DNA of 64,000 bases from CAWBYL01 sp963793025 (lineage in GTDB: Bacteria; Actinomycetota; Acidimicrobiia; Acidimicrobiales; Acidimicrobilacustridaceae): assembly GCA_963793025.1 (NCBI GenBank), contig CAWBYL010000006.1, positions 682,001-746,000 on the forward strand, given 5' to 3'. A program made the position numbers and the translations under genes. Of the stretch, positions 1 to 7,038 are shown one piece after another (position 1 is the stretch's first letter; each line of letters begins with the position of its first letter). The notes under the pieces were generated by a model. It made no database searches. It saw nothing but the letters and a program-made list of their open reading frames with translations, and had not been told where the DNA came from.

Positions 1-648
1 GAGACCGTGGTGCGCGGTGACGACCTCCTCGACACCACCCCCCGCCAGATCCTCGTCGCCCGCCTGCTCGGCCTGTCGTCACCGGCCTTCGCCCACGTGC
101 CGTTGGTCCTCGGACCCGACGGCGAGCGGCTGGCCAAGCGCCACGGTTCGGTCACCCTGGCCGATCAACGGGCGCTCGGCCGCACCGAGGTCGAGGTGCT
201 CTCGGTGCTGGCCGCCTCCCTGGGCCTGAGCGACGGGGCCGAGCCGGTCTCCGCTCGCGATCTGGTCGTCCGCTACCACCGGGACCGGCTTCCGCCGCGA
301 GCCGTGGTCGCTACCGGCGGCGTGGTCGGAGCCGTGAGCGCCGGTCGCGCCGGTACCCTCACCGCCGTGGCCGTGATGGTTGACCAGGCGATCTGGGCAT
401 GGAGAGGGCGTCGCTGGGCGCACCTCGTGAGCGACTCGAGCTACGAGGAGCTCCACGCCTTCGCCGAGCAGCTCGGCATCCCCCGCCGGGCCTTCCAGGG
501 GGACCACTACGACGTCCCCGAGGACTACCGCCTCGAGGCGCTGCGGCTCGGTGCGCTCGACGTCGACGCGCGGGTCCTCGTCCGTCGGCTTCGGGCCTCG
601 GGGCTGCGCCGGGCCCGCTCGTCGACCGTGCGGTGGGCGTCTGCCTAG
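1..648 (+). CDS. gluQ: Glutamyl-Q tRNA(Asp) synthetase, C-terminal part, open in frame into a DUF4031 domain
   Basis: The window opens inside this gene. The first ~100 codons match the C-terminal half of glutamyl-Q tRNA(Asp) synthetase, a glutamyl-tRNA synthetase paralogue that glutamylates queuosine in the tRNA(Asp) anticodon. Visible marks are VVRGDDLLDTTPRQ and LAKRHGSVTLAD, whose KRHGS is the KMSKS-type ATP loop, and a short helical tail ending near RDRLPPRAV (about base 300). No stop codon follows; the frame runs on through ~60 bases into a complete DUF4031 protein, listed separately from base 367. Either the two are fused or the synthetase simply reads into its neighbour. The N-terminal HIGH motif lies outside the window. 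Family assignment is firm; the fusion is uncertain. Confidence 0.7.
   Translation, partial: ETVVRGDDLLDTTPRQILVARLLGLSSPAFAHVPLVLGPDGERLAKRHGSVTLADQRALGRTEVEVLSVLAASLGLSDGAEPVSARDLVVRYHRDRLPPRAVVATGGVVGAVSAGRAGTLTAVAVMVDQAIWAWRGRRWAHLVSDSSYEELHAFAEQLGIPRRAFQGDHYDVPEDYRLEALRLGALDVDARVLVRRLRASGLRRARSSTVRWASA
354..359 (+). promoter_or_regulatory. Candidate leaderless -10 box (TACCCT) for the DUF4031 gene
   Basis: TACCCT fits TANNNT and ends 7 bases before the GTG at 367, with no ribosome binding site between. It suggests that the DUF4031 protein can be made from its own leaderless mRNA. Confidence 0.35.
367..648 (+). CDS. DUF4031 domain protein
   Basis: A 93-residue protein if started at GTG 367, the usual length for this family of unknown function. 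Typical features are the start MVDQAIWAWRGRRWAHLVSD, the LHAFAEQLGIPRRAF segment, the acidic-aromatic GDHYDVPEDY motif and the ending DARVLVRRLRASGLRR. Alternative starts are GTG 373 and ATG 376. It lies in the same frame as the upstream gluQ with no stop between, so a fused product is possible; the TANNNT box at 354 argues for a separate transcript. The family is small, soluble and uncharacterised, and I infer no function. The 3-prime end sits 9 bases before arsC. Confidence 0.6.
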   Translation: MAVMVDQAIWAWRGRRWAHLVSDSSYEELHAFAEQLGIPRRAFQGDHYDVPEDYRLEALRLGALDVDARVLVRRLRASGLRRARSSTVRWASA

Positions 649-651
649 CAT
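646..651 (+). promoter_or_regulatory. Candidate leaderless -10 box (TAGCAT) for arsC
   Basis: TAGCAT lies 6 bases before the ATG at 658 and overlaps the TAG stop of the upstream gene. No Shine-Dalgarno sequence is present, as expected for a leaderless mRNA. Confidence 0.4.
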
Positions 652-657
652 CGGCCC

Positions 658-1014
658 ATGGCCGAGCTCACCATCTTCCACAACCCGAAGTGCTCCACCT
701 CGCGACGGGCGCTCGCCGCGCTCGAAGAGTCCGGCGTCGACTTCGACACGGTGCTGTACCTGAAGGAGCCGCCGGGGCGGGCGGACCTCGAGCGCATCGT
801 CAACCACCTCGAGGGCGACGTCGGCGGGCTCGTCCGCCACGACGCCCGGTTCTCGAAGCTCGGACTCGACCCCGACGCCTATGGCGACGGCCCGGCCGTG
901 GTGGAGCTGTTGGTGGAGCACCCGGAGCTGCTCCAGCGCCCTCTCCTCGAGGACACGCGCCGCGCCGCGGTGGGCCGCCCACCCGAGGAGGTCGTCGCCA
1001 CCTTCGTGGCATGA
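658..1014 (+). CDS. arsC: ArsC-family (glutaredoxin-type) arsenate reductase
   Basis: A 118-residue cytosolic thioredoxin-fold protein. Family members reduce arsenate to arsenite using glutathione/glutaredoxin or a comparable thiol. The catalytic cysteine is residue 12 in HNPKCSTSR, and arginines matching the anion-binding set appear in LVRHDAR, LLQRPLLED and VGRPPEE. Length equals that of typical ArsC. No ars repressor or arsenite pump is nearby, so it may be a housekeeping ArsC/Spx-like reductase; the PLLEDTRRA context favours ArsC over Spx. The start is ATG 658 behind a TANNNT box. Confidence 0.85.
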   Translation: MAELTIFHNPKCSTSRRALAALEESGVDFDTVLYLKEPPGRADLERIVNHLEGDVGGLVRHDARFSKLGLDPDAYGDGPAVVELLVEHPELLQRPLLEDTRRAAVGRPPEEVVATFVA

Positions 1015-1080
1015 CACGATGGCGACCCCGACCGGCCGATCCCACGGTCCCATCCGTGACCATCGGCGTCGGGCCCCACG

Positions 1081-3015
1081 ATGAACGATCCCGATCCCGA
1101 ACCGGCACCTTCCGTCGACGACCCGCGTTTCCACGAGGCGCTGCTGAGGGCGTCGGCCGACACCGTCTCGGTTCTCGATCCCGACGGCCGCATCGTCGCC
1201 ACCGCCGGCAACCTCAGTCCGACTCTCGGGTACGACGACATGGCGGCGATGGACGCGCGGGAGCTGATCCATCCCGACGACCGGGCCATCTTCGACGCCA
1301 TGCGGGCCCGGGTGCTGGCCGAGCCGGGGGTCGAGGTCGAGGCCCAGATGCGGATGGCCCACCGCAGCGGCCGGTGGGAGGTGGTGGAGGGAACGGCTCG
1401 CAACCTCCTCGACGATCCGGTGATCGGCGGCATCCTCGTCACGACCCGGAACGTCTCCCGGCGCCACTCGCACGAGATCCTCCTGGCCGACACCGCCGCC
1501 ACCCTCGAGGCCATCGCTGCCGGCCACGACCTCGAGCGCATCACCCTCCTCGTGCGGAGCCTGCTCGCCCACCAGGGGTCGGCGCTGGCCGAGGTGGGGG
1601 CCGACGCCAGGGCGCTGATGGTCGCGCTGGACGACGACGACGGACCGGGCCCCGGCCAGGCCCGTCGTCTGCTCGGCCTGGCCCTGTCGAACCACCGCAC
1701 GGCGTCGGAGCTGCGCCGCCGGGCCTCGATCGACGACCTGACGGGGCTGGTCAACCGGACCGGGTTCACCGAGGCGCTCGTCGACCACCTCGACCACCGT
1801 CGCGAACCGGCCGCCGTCCTGTTGTTCGACCTCGACCGCTTCAAGCTCGTCAACGACGCCTACGGCCACTCCGCGGGCGACGCCGTGCTGGTGTCGGTGG
1901 CCGACGCCCTGCGTCGGGTCGTGCGCCTCGGCGACGTGGCCGCCCGCTTCGGCGGCGACGAGTTCGCCGTGCTGTGTCGTCAGCTCGAGGGCGACGACCC
2001 GCTCCTCGCCGCTCGCCGGGTGGGCCAGCGGGTGGCGCTCGCCCTCGGCTCGACGGCGGGCCCGGCGGCCACGTCGCTGCGCACGGCGGCCAGCATCGGC
2101 GTCTCGGTCGACCACGGCGGGCCCTCGCAGTGGATCGACGCCGAGTCGTGGATCGCCGACGCGGACCACGCCATGTACGAGGCCAAGCGCATGGGGCGGG
2201 GTCGGGTGGTGGTCGCCGACCAGGAGACACGCGAGCGGGCCGGGCACCGTCGGGTGGTGGAGACAGGGCTGCGGGACGCCCTCGACGACGACGGTCTCGA
2301 GGTGTGGTTCCAGCCCGTGGTGAACCTGGGGACCCGATCCGTCGTCGGGGCCGAGGCGCTGTTGCGGTGGCGCACCGCCGACGGCGAGATCCACGTCCCG
2401 GCCGAGTTCCTCCAGATCGCCGAGGACTCGGGGCTCATGGCCGCCATCTCCCTGCGCACCCTGGGGGTGGCCGTTCGGGAGGCCACCACCTGGCCGCCCT
2501 CGGAGCACGGCGCTCCGCGCTCGGTGTCGGTCAACCTCTCGGTGTCGCAGCTGCTCGCCGACGACCTCGTCGCACTGGTGACCCACGAGCTGGCTGTCTC
2601 CGGGCTGGCGGCGGACCGCCTGGTCATCGAGCTGACCGAGCGGGTGCTCACCGCCGACGAGGACCTCGTGCTGGAGCGGCTCGCCGAGCTGCGCGCCCTG
2701 GGCCTACGGCTGGCCCTCGACGACTTCGGTACCGGCTACTCGTCGCTGCGGCTGGTGCGGAACATGCCCTTCGACGTGATCAAGATCGACGGGAGCCTCA
2801 CCGCCGATGTCGACCGCAGCCTGGAAGGCACCGAGTTCACCGAGCGGGTGGTCGCTCTCGGACGGTCGATGGGTCGCACCGTCGTGGCCGAGGGCGTCGA
2901 GCGGGAGAGCCAGATGGCGGTGCTGGAAGCCATGGGGTGCCAGTTCGGTCAGGGCTGGGCGTTCGGGGCGCCGGTCTCGGCGTCCGCCTTCGCCTCCACC
3001 TACCTCGCTCGCTGA
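1081..3015 (+). CDS. Cyclic di-GMP enzyme with PAS, GGDEF and EAL domains
   Basis: A 644-residue protein with no membrane segment. An N-terminal PAS domain (about residues 16-135) is followed by a linker, a GGDEF diguanylate cyclase (about 210-375) and an EAL phosphodiesterase (about 390-640). The cyclase signature is intact (RFGGDEFAVL), and five residues upstream lies RLGD, a good RxxD product-inhibition site. The EAL domain keeps GAEALLRW, LTERVL, DDFGTGYSSL, KIDGSL and VAEGVE, so both activities look possible. The PAS domain would sense a small ligand or redox state. It stands alone between arsC and a convergent small gene, with no cognate receiver or adaptor, so its target is unknown. 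Confidence 0.93.
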   Translation: MNDPDPEPAPSVDDPRFHEALLRASADTVSVLDPDGRIVATAGNLSPTLGYDDMAAMDARELIHPDDRAIFDAMRARVLAEPGVEVEAQMRMAHRSGRWEVVEGTARNLLDDPVIGGILVTTRNVSRRHSHEILLADTAATLEAIAAGHDLERITLLVRSLLAHQGSALAEVGADARALMVALDDDDGPGPGQARRLLGLALSNHRTASELRRRASIDDLTGLVNRTGFTEALVDHLDHRREPAAVLLFDLDRFKLVNDAYGHSAGDAVLVSVADALRRVVRLGDVAARFGGDEFAVLCRQLEGDDPLLAARRVGQRVALALGSTAGPAATSLRTAASIGVSVDHGGPSQWIDAESWIADADHAMYEAKRMGRGRVVVADQETRERAGHRRVVETGLRDALDDDGLEVWFQPVVNLGTRSVVGAEALLRWRTADGEIHVPAEFLQIAEDSGLMAAISLRTLGVAVREATTWPPSEHGAPRSVSVNLSVSQLLADDLVALVTHELAVSGLAADRLVIELTERVLTADEDLVLERLAELRALGLRLALDDFGTGYSSLRLVRNMPFDVIKIDGSLTADVDRSLEGTEFTERVVALGRSMGRTVVAEGVERESQMAVLEAMGCQFGQGWAFGAPVSASAFASTYLAR

Positions 3016-3037
3016 CAGGCCGTCCGGCCGCCTCAGC
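3011..3037. terminator. Nested hairpin spanning two convergent stop codons
   Basis: An outer GCTGA/TCAGC stem encloses GGCCG-TC-CGGCC. It covers the stop of the GGDEF-EAL gene (TGA 3013-3015) and that of the convergent DUF6457 gene. Part of the outer pairing follows from two TGA stops facing each other; the inner stem does not. No T-tract. Confidence 0.4.
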
Positions 3038-3260
3038 CCGTCGAGGGTGCCTCGGCCGCCAGGGCGCGGGCGACCTCGAGGGCGGCCGCCGGCGTGGTTC
3101 CGGCCCGGGCGACGAGGTAGCAGCTGAGCGGCGCGGCCAGGCGCTCCGAGCTGTGGGCGGCCACGCTGGCCAGGTCGAGCAGCGCCTCGACCTCCTCGTC
3201 GGCCAGGGGCTCCACGCCGAGACGGTCGGCGAAGGCACGGATCCAGTCGTTGCCGGTCAT
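3033..3260 (-). CDS. DUF6457 small protein
   Basis: A 75-residue protein read from the ATG at 3260. The sequence runs WIRAFADRLGVEPL, then EEVEALLDLASVAAHSSER, then AAPLSCYLVARAGTTPAAAL, the pattern of DUF6457, an all-helical domain also found at the C-terminus of some molybdenum-cofactor guanylyltransferases (MobA). Here it stands alone with no MobA or other Moco gene in the window, so the link to Moco is only by family. It is convergent with the GGDEF-EAL gene (17 bases between) and divergent from arfB. The open frame extends much further upstream, but the conserved part begins at this ATG. Confidence 0.7.
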   Translation of the reverse strand: MTGNDWIRAFADRLGVEPLADEEVEALLDLASVAAHSSERLAAPLSCYLVARAGTTPAAALEVARALAAEAPSTG

Positions 3261-3298
3261 GGCGAGGATCGTAGAGCGGCGCCGGGAGCCGTCCCGCG

Positions 3299-3304
3299 TA
3301 GGCT
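3299..3304 (+). promoter_or_regulatory. Candidate leaderless -10 box (TAGGCT) for arfB
   Basis: TAGGCT lies 7 bases before the GTG at 3312, with no ribosome binding site between. It supports the choice of that start. Confidence 0.4.
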
Positions 3305-3311
3305 CGTCGTC

Positions 3312-3731
3312 GTGGTGCCCCTCGACGACGCGATCCGGGTCACCTCGTCGGTGGTGGTCCCGACCCACGAGCTCGAGTGGCGGTTCGGGCCCAGCGGCGG
3401 GCCCGGTGGTCAACACGCCAACCGGGCTCACACCCGGGCCGAGGTCCGATTCGACGTGGCCGCGTCGAGCGCCCTGTCGCCGGCCCAGCGGGCGAGGGTG
3501 CTCGACCGCCTCGGCCCCGTCGTGGTGGTCAGCGCCGACGACGAGCGCTCTCAGCACCGCAACCGGCGGGTGGCCCTCGACCGTCTGCGGCTGAAGCTGG
3601 CCGGCGCCCTGCGGGTCGAACCACCTCGTCGCGCCACCCGTCCCACGCGGGGCTCGGTGGAGCGCCGGCTCCAGGCCAAGCGTCGCCAGTCGGCCCGGAA
3701 GCAGGAGCGCCGTCACCGTCCCGACGACTGA
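3312..3731 (+). CDS. arfB: Alternative ribosome-rescue factor (RF-1 domain peptidyl-tRNA hydrolase)
   Basis: A 139-residue protein of the ArfB/YaeJ family, which enters the empty A site of stalled ribosomes and hydrolyses the peptidyl-tRNA. The GGQ catalytic motif is intact in SGGPGGQHANRAHTRAEV at about residues 30-47. The C-terminus is a lysine/arginine-rich tail (RRLQAKRRQSARKQERRHR), the part that lies in the mRNA channel in known ArfB structures. Start GTG 3312 or 3315; the TAGGCT box 7 bases upstream favours 3312. It is far shorter than a class I release factor and lacks a stop-codon recognition domain, so it is not prfA or prfB. Confidence 0.88.
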   Translation: MVPLDDAIRVTSSVVVPTHELEWRFGPSGGPGGQHANRAHTRAEVRFDVAASSALSPAQRARVLDRLGPVVVVSADDERSQHRNRRVALDRLRLKLAGALRVEPPRRATRPTRGSVERRLQAKRRQSARKQERRHRPDD

Positions 3732-3754
3732 CGTCGTCGACGAACGGGGCTGGT

Positions 3755-3760
3755 TAGCCT
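3755..3760 (+). promoter_or_regulatory. Candidate leaderless -10 box (TAGCCT)
   Basis: TAGCCT ends 6 bases before the GTG start at 3767, and no Shine-Dalgarno sequence is present. Confidence 0.4.
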
Positions 3761-3766
3761 CGAACC

Positions 3767-4612
3767 GTGCGCTTCGGTTTCAAGACCTCACCCCAACACA
3801 CGACCTGGTCGGCCATGCTCGACGTCTGGCGGGCGGCCGACGACATCGAGCTCTACGAGTCGGGCTGGAACTTCGACCACTTCTACCCGATCTTCTCCGA
3901 CGACCCGGCCGGACCGTGCCTGGAGGGCTGGACCACCCTCACCGCCCTGGCCCAGGCCACCCACCGCATCCGCGTCGGCGTGCTCGTCACCGGCATGCCC
4001 TACCGGCACCCGACCCTTCTGGCCAACATGGCGACCACGGTCGACCACATCTCCGGCGGTCGCCTCGAGCTGGGCCTGGGCGCGGGATGGAACCAGGAGG
4101 AGGCCGACGCCTACGGCCTCGACCTCGGCGCCAACCTCACCGAGCGCTTCGACCGCTTCGACGAGGGGGTGGAGATCATCGTGTCGCTGCTCACCCAGGA
4201 GTCCACCGACTTCCACGGTCGTCACTTCACCCTCAGCGGAGCCTGGTGCGAGCCCAAGCCGATCCAGCGTCCCCACCCGCCGATCTGCATCGGCGGCACC
4301 GGACCCACCCGGACGCTGCCCACCGTCGCCCGGTTCGCTCAGCACTGGAACCACCCGGGTGGGAGCGTCGACGACTGGAAGGCCTCTCGCGACCTGCTGT
4401 GGACCTACTGCGAGCGCCTCGGCCGCGATCCGGCCTCGATCACCACGTCGATCCACCTGCTGGCCGACGCCGACAACCCGGGGAAGACGGCGGAGTCCGC
4501 GGCGGCCTACGCCGAGGCCGGCCTCGACCTCGGCATCGTCTACCTGCCGCCGCCCCACTCGCCCGCCGTGCTCGAGGCCCACGCCGAGGTCCTCGCTCCG
4601 CTGGTGGGCTGA
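3767..4612 (+). CDS. LLM-class F420-dependent oxidoreductase
   Basis: A 281-residue TIM-barrel protein of the luciferase-like monooxygenase superfamily, in the actinobacterial branch that uses coenzyme F420 rather than FMN. Typical segments are VGVLVTGMPYRHPTLLANMA, DHISGGRLELGLGAGW, a CEPKPIQRPHPPICIGG loop and a C-terminal AEAGLDLGIVYLPP strand. The substrate cannot be read from the sequence; relatives reduce or oxidise alcohols, ketones or unsaturated carbonyls. A second family member follows 34 bases downstream on the same strand, so the two are probably co-transcribed. A third copy sits at 13190. F420 biosynthesis genes are not in this window. Confidence 0.85.
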   Translation: MRFGFKTSPQHTTWSAMLDVWRAADDIELYESGWNFDHFYPIFSDDPAGPCLEGWTTLTALAQATHRIRVGVLVTGMPYRHPTLLANMATTVDHISGGRLELGLGAGWNQEEADAYGLDLGANLTERFDRFDEGVEIIVSLLTQESTDFHGRHFTLSGAWCEPKPIQRPHPPICIGGTGPTRTLPTVARFAQHWNHPGGSVDDWKASRDLLWTYCERLGRDPASITTSIHLLADADNPGKTAESAAAYAEAGLDLGIVYLPPPHSPAVLEAHAEVLAPLVG

Positions 4613-4646
4613 GCCCGCGCTCGACCATCGCTTCCAGGAGCACCTC

Positions 4647-5531
4647 ATGGACATCGGGATCTTCGTCGAGCCGACCACGGTCGACTCGTCCGTGGCCGAC
4701 ATCTCGGCCCTCGCCGCCGCCGGCTTCCGGTCGGCCTGGATACCTCAGATCTTCGGGATCGACGCCCTCACCACCCTGGCCGTCGTGGCCCGCGAGGTGC
4801 CCGAGATCACCTTGGGCACGTCGGTCGTACCCACCTTCCCCCGGCACCCGATGATGCTGGCCGCCCAGGCCCTGACCGTGCAGCAGGTGTCCGGCGGGCG
4901 GCTCACCCTGGGGGTGGGCCTGTCCCACCAGATCGTCATCGAGGGCATGCTCGGGTATGACTGGGACAAGCCGGTGCGCCATCTCCGCGAGTACCTGTCG
5001 ATCCTCGGCCCGCTGGTCCGCGGCGTCGCCGTCGACGTCGAGGGCGAGACCCTCACCGCCAAGCTGGGCCTGAGCATCCCCGATGCCGCTCCCGTCCCGG
5101 TCCTGGTGGCTGCGCTCGGCGCGCAGATGCTCACGGTGGCCGGGCGCCTGTCCGACGGCACCGTCACCTGGATGACCGGGCCGGAGACCATCGGGTCCCA
5201 CATCGTTCCGACCATCAGCGCCGCCGCCCGGGAGGCCGGGCATCCCGCACCCCAGGTGGTGTGCATGCTCCCGGTCGCCGTCACCGACGATCCCGAGGAC
5301 GCCCGGGCCCGGGCCGCCGAGCGCTTCCAGATGTACGGGCACCTCCCGTCCTACCGGGCCATGCTCGACCGCGAAGGGGCGGAGGGGCCGGCCGACGTGG
5401 CCATCGTGGGCGACGCCGCCGCCGTCCGGACGGGGATCGAGCGGGTCTTCGAGCAGGGGGCCACCACCTTCGTGGCCATCGTCTACACCGAGCGCGACGC
5501 CACCCTCGAGGTCCTCGCCGACCTGGTCTGA
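4647..5531 (+). CDS. LLM-class F420-dependent oxidoreductase, second copy
   Basis: A 294-residue luciferase-like protein from another subfamily than its upstream neighbour. It has a short N-terminal MDIGIFVEPTTVDSS, then LGTSVVPTFPRHPMMLA, VSGGRLTLGVGLSHQ and a YLSILGPLVRG helix. The start ATG 4647 has a good CAGGAG ribosome binding site 6 bases upstream, which indicates translation from the upstream gene's mRNA, not a leaderless one. The cofactor is inferred to be F420 from family and taxon; the substrate is unknown. The two neighbours share only superfamily-level motifs, so this is not a recent tandem duplication. Confidence 0.85.
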   Translation: MDIGIFVEPTTVDSSVADISALAAAGFRSAWIPQIFGIDALTTLAVVAREVPEITLGTSVVPTFPRHPMMLAAQALTVQQVSGGRLTLGVGLSHQIVIEGMLGYDWDKPVRHLREYLSILGPLVRGVAVDVEGETLTAKLGLSIPDAAPVPVLVAALGAQMLTVAGRLSDGTVTWMTGPETIGSHIVPTISAAAREAGHPAPQVVCMLPVAVTDDPEDARARAAERFQMYGHLPSYRAMLDREGAEGPADVAIVGDAAAVRTGIERVFEQGATTFVAIVYTERDATLEVLADLV

Positions 5532-5539
5532 CCAGCACG

Positions 5540-5702
5540 AGTGCCCCGTCCGGCAACCTTTGCGATGTTTCGTCGGCCCGGCCCGCCGCTCGCGGCGTCC
5601 TCGTCCTCGCAGTTGGGGCAAGGCAGGTGCTTCGTCCTGCGTCCTGGCGAGCGACGACCCTGACTCGACGCTCCACCCACGAACGTTGCCGGACGGAGCA
5701 CT
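5540..5702. repeat. Element with 18-bp inverted terminal repeats (possible MITE or structured RNA)
   Basis: The left arm at 5540-5557 (AGTGCCCCGTCCGGCAAC) and the right arm at 5685-5702 are reverse complements at 17 of 18 positions, separated by 127 bases. The whole gap between the flanking genes is filled by this element. The interior contains no convincing gene. On the minus strand it can be read as a short cysteine-bearing peptide (LPCPNCEDED), which may be the relic of a coding segment. No clear target-site duplication is visible. It could be a miniature transposon-like element or a transcribed hairpin. Confidence 0.5.
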
Positions 5703-5707
5703 AGCGT
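5702..5707 (+). promoter_or_regulatory. Candidate leaderless -10 box (TAGCGT)
   Basis: TAGCGT lies 7 bases before the GTG at 5715. Its first base is the last base of the inverted-repeat element, so insertion or retention of that element bears directly on this promoter. Confidence 0.35.
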
Positions 5708-5714
5708 TCCGGCC

Positions 5715-6413
5715 GTGGCCGCCGCACCCCTTCGTGACCTCGCCCGTCGGTGGACGACCACCGTCGCCAACAAGGCGTGGGTGTGGGCCGGGGTGAACGG
5801 GGCGGTGACCCCCGGGCACCCGCTCGCCCGCCAGTTCGGCGCCCTCGGGCCCGGCAGCCGGGTGGCGTTCCCTCCCGGTGACCGCCTGAACCCGCACGCC
5901 GTACACATCGGCTCGGGCTGCTTCGTCGGCGCCGGCGTCACCCTCTCGGTGGGTATGCCCACCGAGGTGTACCCGCCGAGCTGCGCGCCGGTGATCGAGG
6001 TGGGCGACCGGGGGGTGATCGGCAAGGACTGCTGGCTGGTCGCCCGCGAGCGGTTGGTGCTGGAGGACGACGTCACCCTCGCCCCCAACGTGTACATCAC
6101 CGACCACAACCACACCTACACCGATCCCTGGTTGCCCGTCGGTCGGCAGGTGCTGCAGAGCGCGCCGGTGCGGATCGGGGCGGGCAGCTGGTTGGCCACC
6201 AACGTCGTCGTGCTGCCCGGGGCCGACATCGGCCGCAACTGCACCATCGCCGCCGGCACGGTCGTGCGGGGCACCGTCCCCGATCACTCGGTCGTGGCCG
6301 GTGTGCCGGGCAAGGTCATACGGCGCTGGACCGAGACGGGAGGCTGGGACCCACCGGTCCCGTCACCGGTCGAGGTGCCCGAAGGCTGGCCCGTCGGTCG
6401 TCCACCCTCCTGA
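5715..6413 (+). CDS. Hexapeptide-repeat (left-handed beta helix) acyltransferase
   Basis: A 232-residue protein with a left-handed beta-helix built of hexapeptide turns, seen in VHIGSGCFVGAGVTLSVG, PVIEVGDRGVIGKDCWLV, LEDDVTLAPNVYITDHNH and VRIGAGSWLATNVVVLPGA. ITDHNHTY includes the histidine that acts as general base in sugar O-acetyltransferases of this fold, and the end AGTVVRGTVPDHSVVAGVPG is typical. The family acetylates sugars, glycans or small molecules with acetyl-CoA. An N-terminal helical extension of ~45 residues may help trimer packing. No glycan cluster is adjacent, so the acceptor is unknown. Confidence 0.85.
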   Translation: MAAAPLRDLARRWTTTVANKAWVWAGVNGAVTPGHPLARQFGALGPGSRVAFPPGDRLNPHAVHIGSGCFVGAGVTLSVGMPTEVYPPSCAPVIEVGDRGVIGKDCWLVARERLVLEDDVTLAPNVYITDHNHTYTDPWLPVGRQVLQSAPVRIGAGSWLATNVVVLPGADIGRNCTIAAGTVVRGTVPDHSVVAGVPGKVIRRWTETGGWDPPVPSPVEVPEGWPVGRPPS

Positions 6414-6435
6414 TCGTCCCGCCCACCCGGTGGGG

Positions 6436-7029
6436 TCAGCGGTCGAGCTGGTCGACGCCGTCGATGTCGACGACCTCGCCGGCGCCGCCGTCGGGGAGGA
6501 TCAGGGCCGCCAACTCGGCGCACAGGGCGTCGAGGCGAGCAGCGGTGGCCTGGTAGACCTCGAGCCCCTCGCCCACCGGGTCGGGTATGGAGTCGGCACC
6601 GATGCCGGGCGGTCGCCCGAGTGGGCGCAGGGCGGCCACCTCGGCGGCCCACTCCCGGAGGGTCTGGCCCGGTCGGCGGGCCCCGGCCCGGCGGCCCAGG
6701 CGCACGATCTCACCCATCACGAATGTCCGCTCGACGGCGGTGGGATCGTGGGCGATCACGCCGCCCACGTGGTCGCCGGTCATGCCGATGACGAGGTCGG
6801 CGTCATCGACGATGTCCCCCGAGAGCCGGCGGCTCAGATGCTCGGACAGGTCGATGCCTCGGCCGGCGAGGACCTCCACGGCGTGGTTCGTCGCCGGCCC
6901 ACCCCAACCGAGCGTGCCCGCCGAGTGGACCCGGGCGTCCATGCCCCGCTCGGCCAGGTGGTGGGCGAGCAGGCCCATGGCCATGGGGGAGCGGCAGGTG
7001 TTGCCCGAGCAGACGACGAGGATCTCGAT
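6436..7029 (-). CDS. Low-molecular-weight protein-tyrosine phosphatase family, apparent ATC start
   Basis: A LMW-PTP fold protein. The phosphate-binding loop CSGNTCRSP (C-x5-R-S) lies at the extreme N-terminus, and the general-acid region IPDPVGEGLEVYQ is near residue 165, as in true phosphatases. The nearest ATG (6984) lies downstream of the active-site loop and would remove it. In frame upstream there is no ATG, GTG or TTG before the TAG stop of the preceding gene (7041-7039). The best start is ATC 7029, with AGGA 7 bases before it, giving 197 residues. Substrate is unknown; it could be a protein phosphatase or an arsenate-reductase-like relative. It is the last gene of a three-gene unit with the exporter and the 7039 gene. 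Confidence 0.8.
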   Translation of the reverse strand: MEILVVCSGNTCRSPMAMGLLAHHLAERGMDARVHSAGTLGWGGPATNHAVEVLAGRGIDLSEHLSRRLSGDIVDDADLVIGMTGDHVGGVIAHDPTAVERTFVMGEIVRLGRRAGARRPGQTLREWAAEVAALRPLGRPPGIGADSIPDPVGEGLEVYQATAARLDALCAELAALILPDGGAGEVVDIDGVDQLDR

Positions 7030-7038
7030 GGCGCGATC

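Noticed and set aside
79..2586. Very long open frames antisense to the GGDEF-EAL gene and to most other genes
   Set aside because: High GC leaves antisense and shifted frames free of stops. Their products are Arg/Pro/Gly/His-rich with no domains, whereas the sense frames show full family motifs.
399..3311. A single giant protein ending in the ArfB sequence
   Set aside because: Only the last 139 residues are recognisable; the preceding frame is a shadow of arsC and the GGDEF-EAL gene. GTG 3312 with a TAGGCT box is the sensible start.
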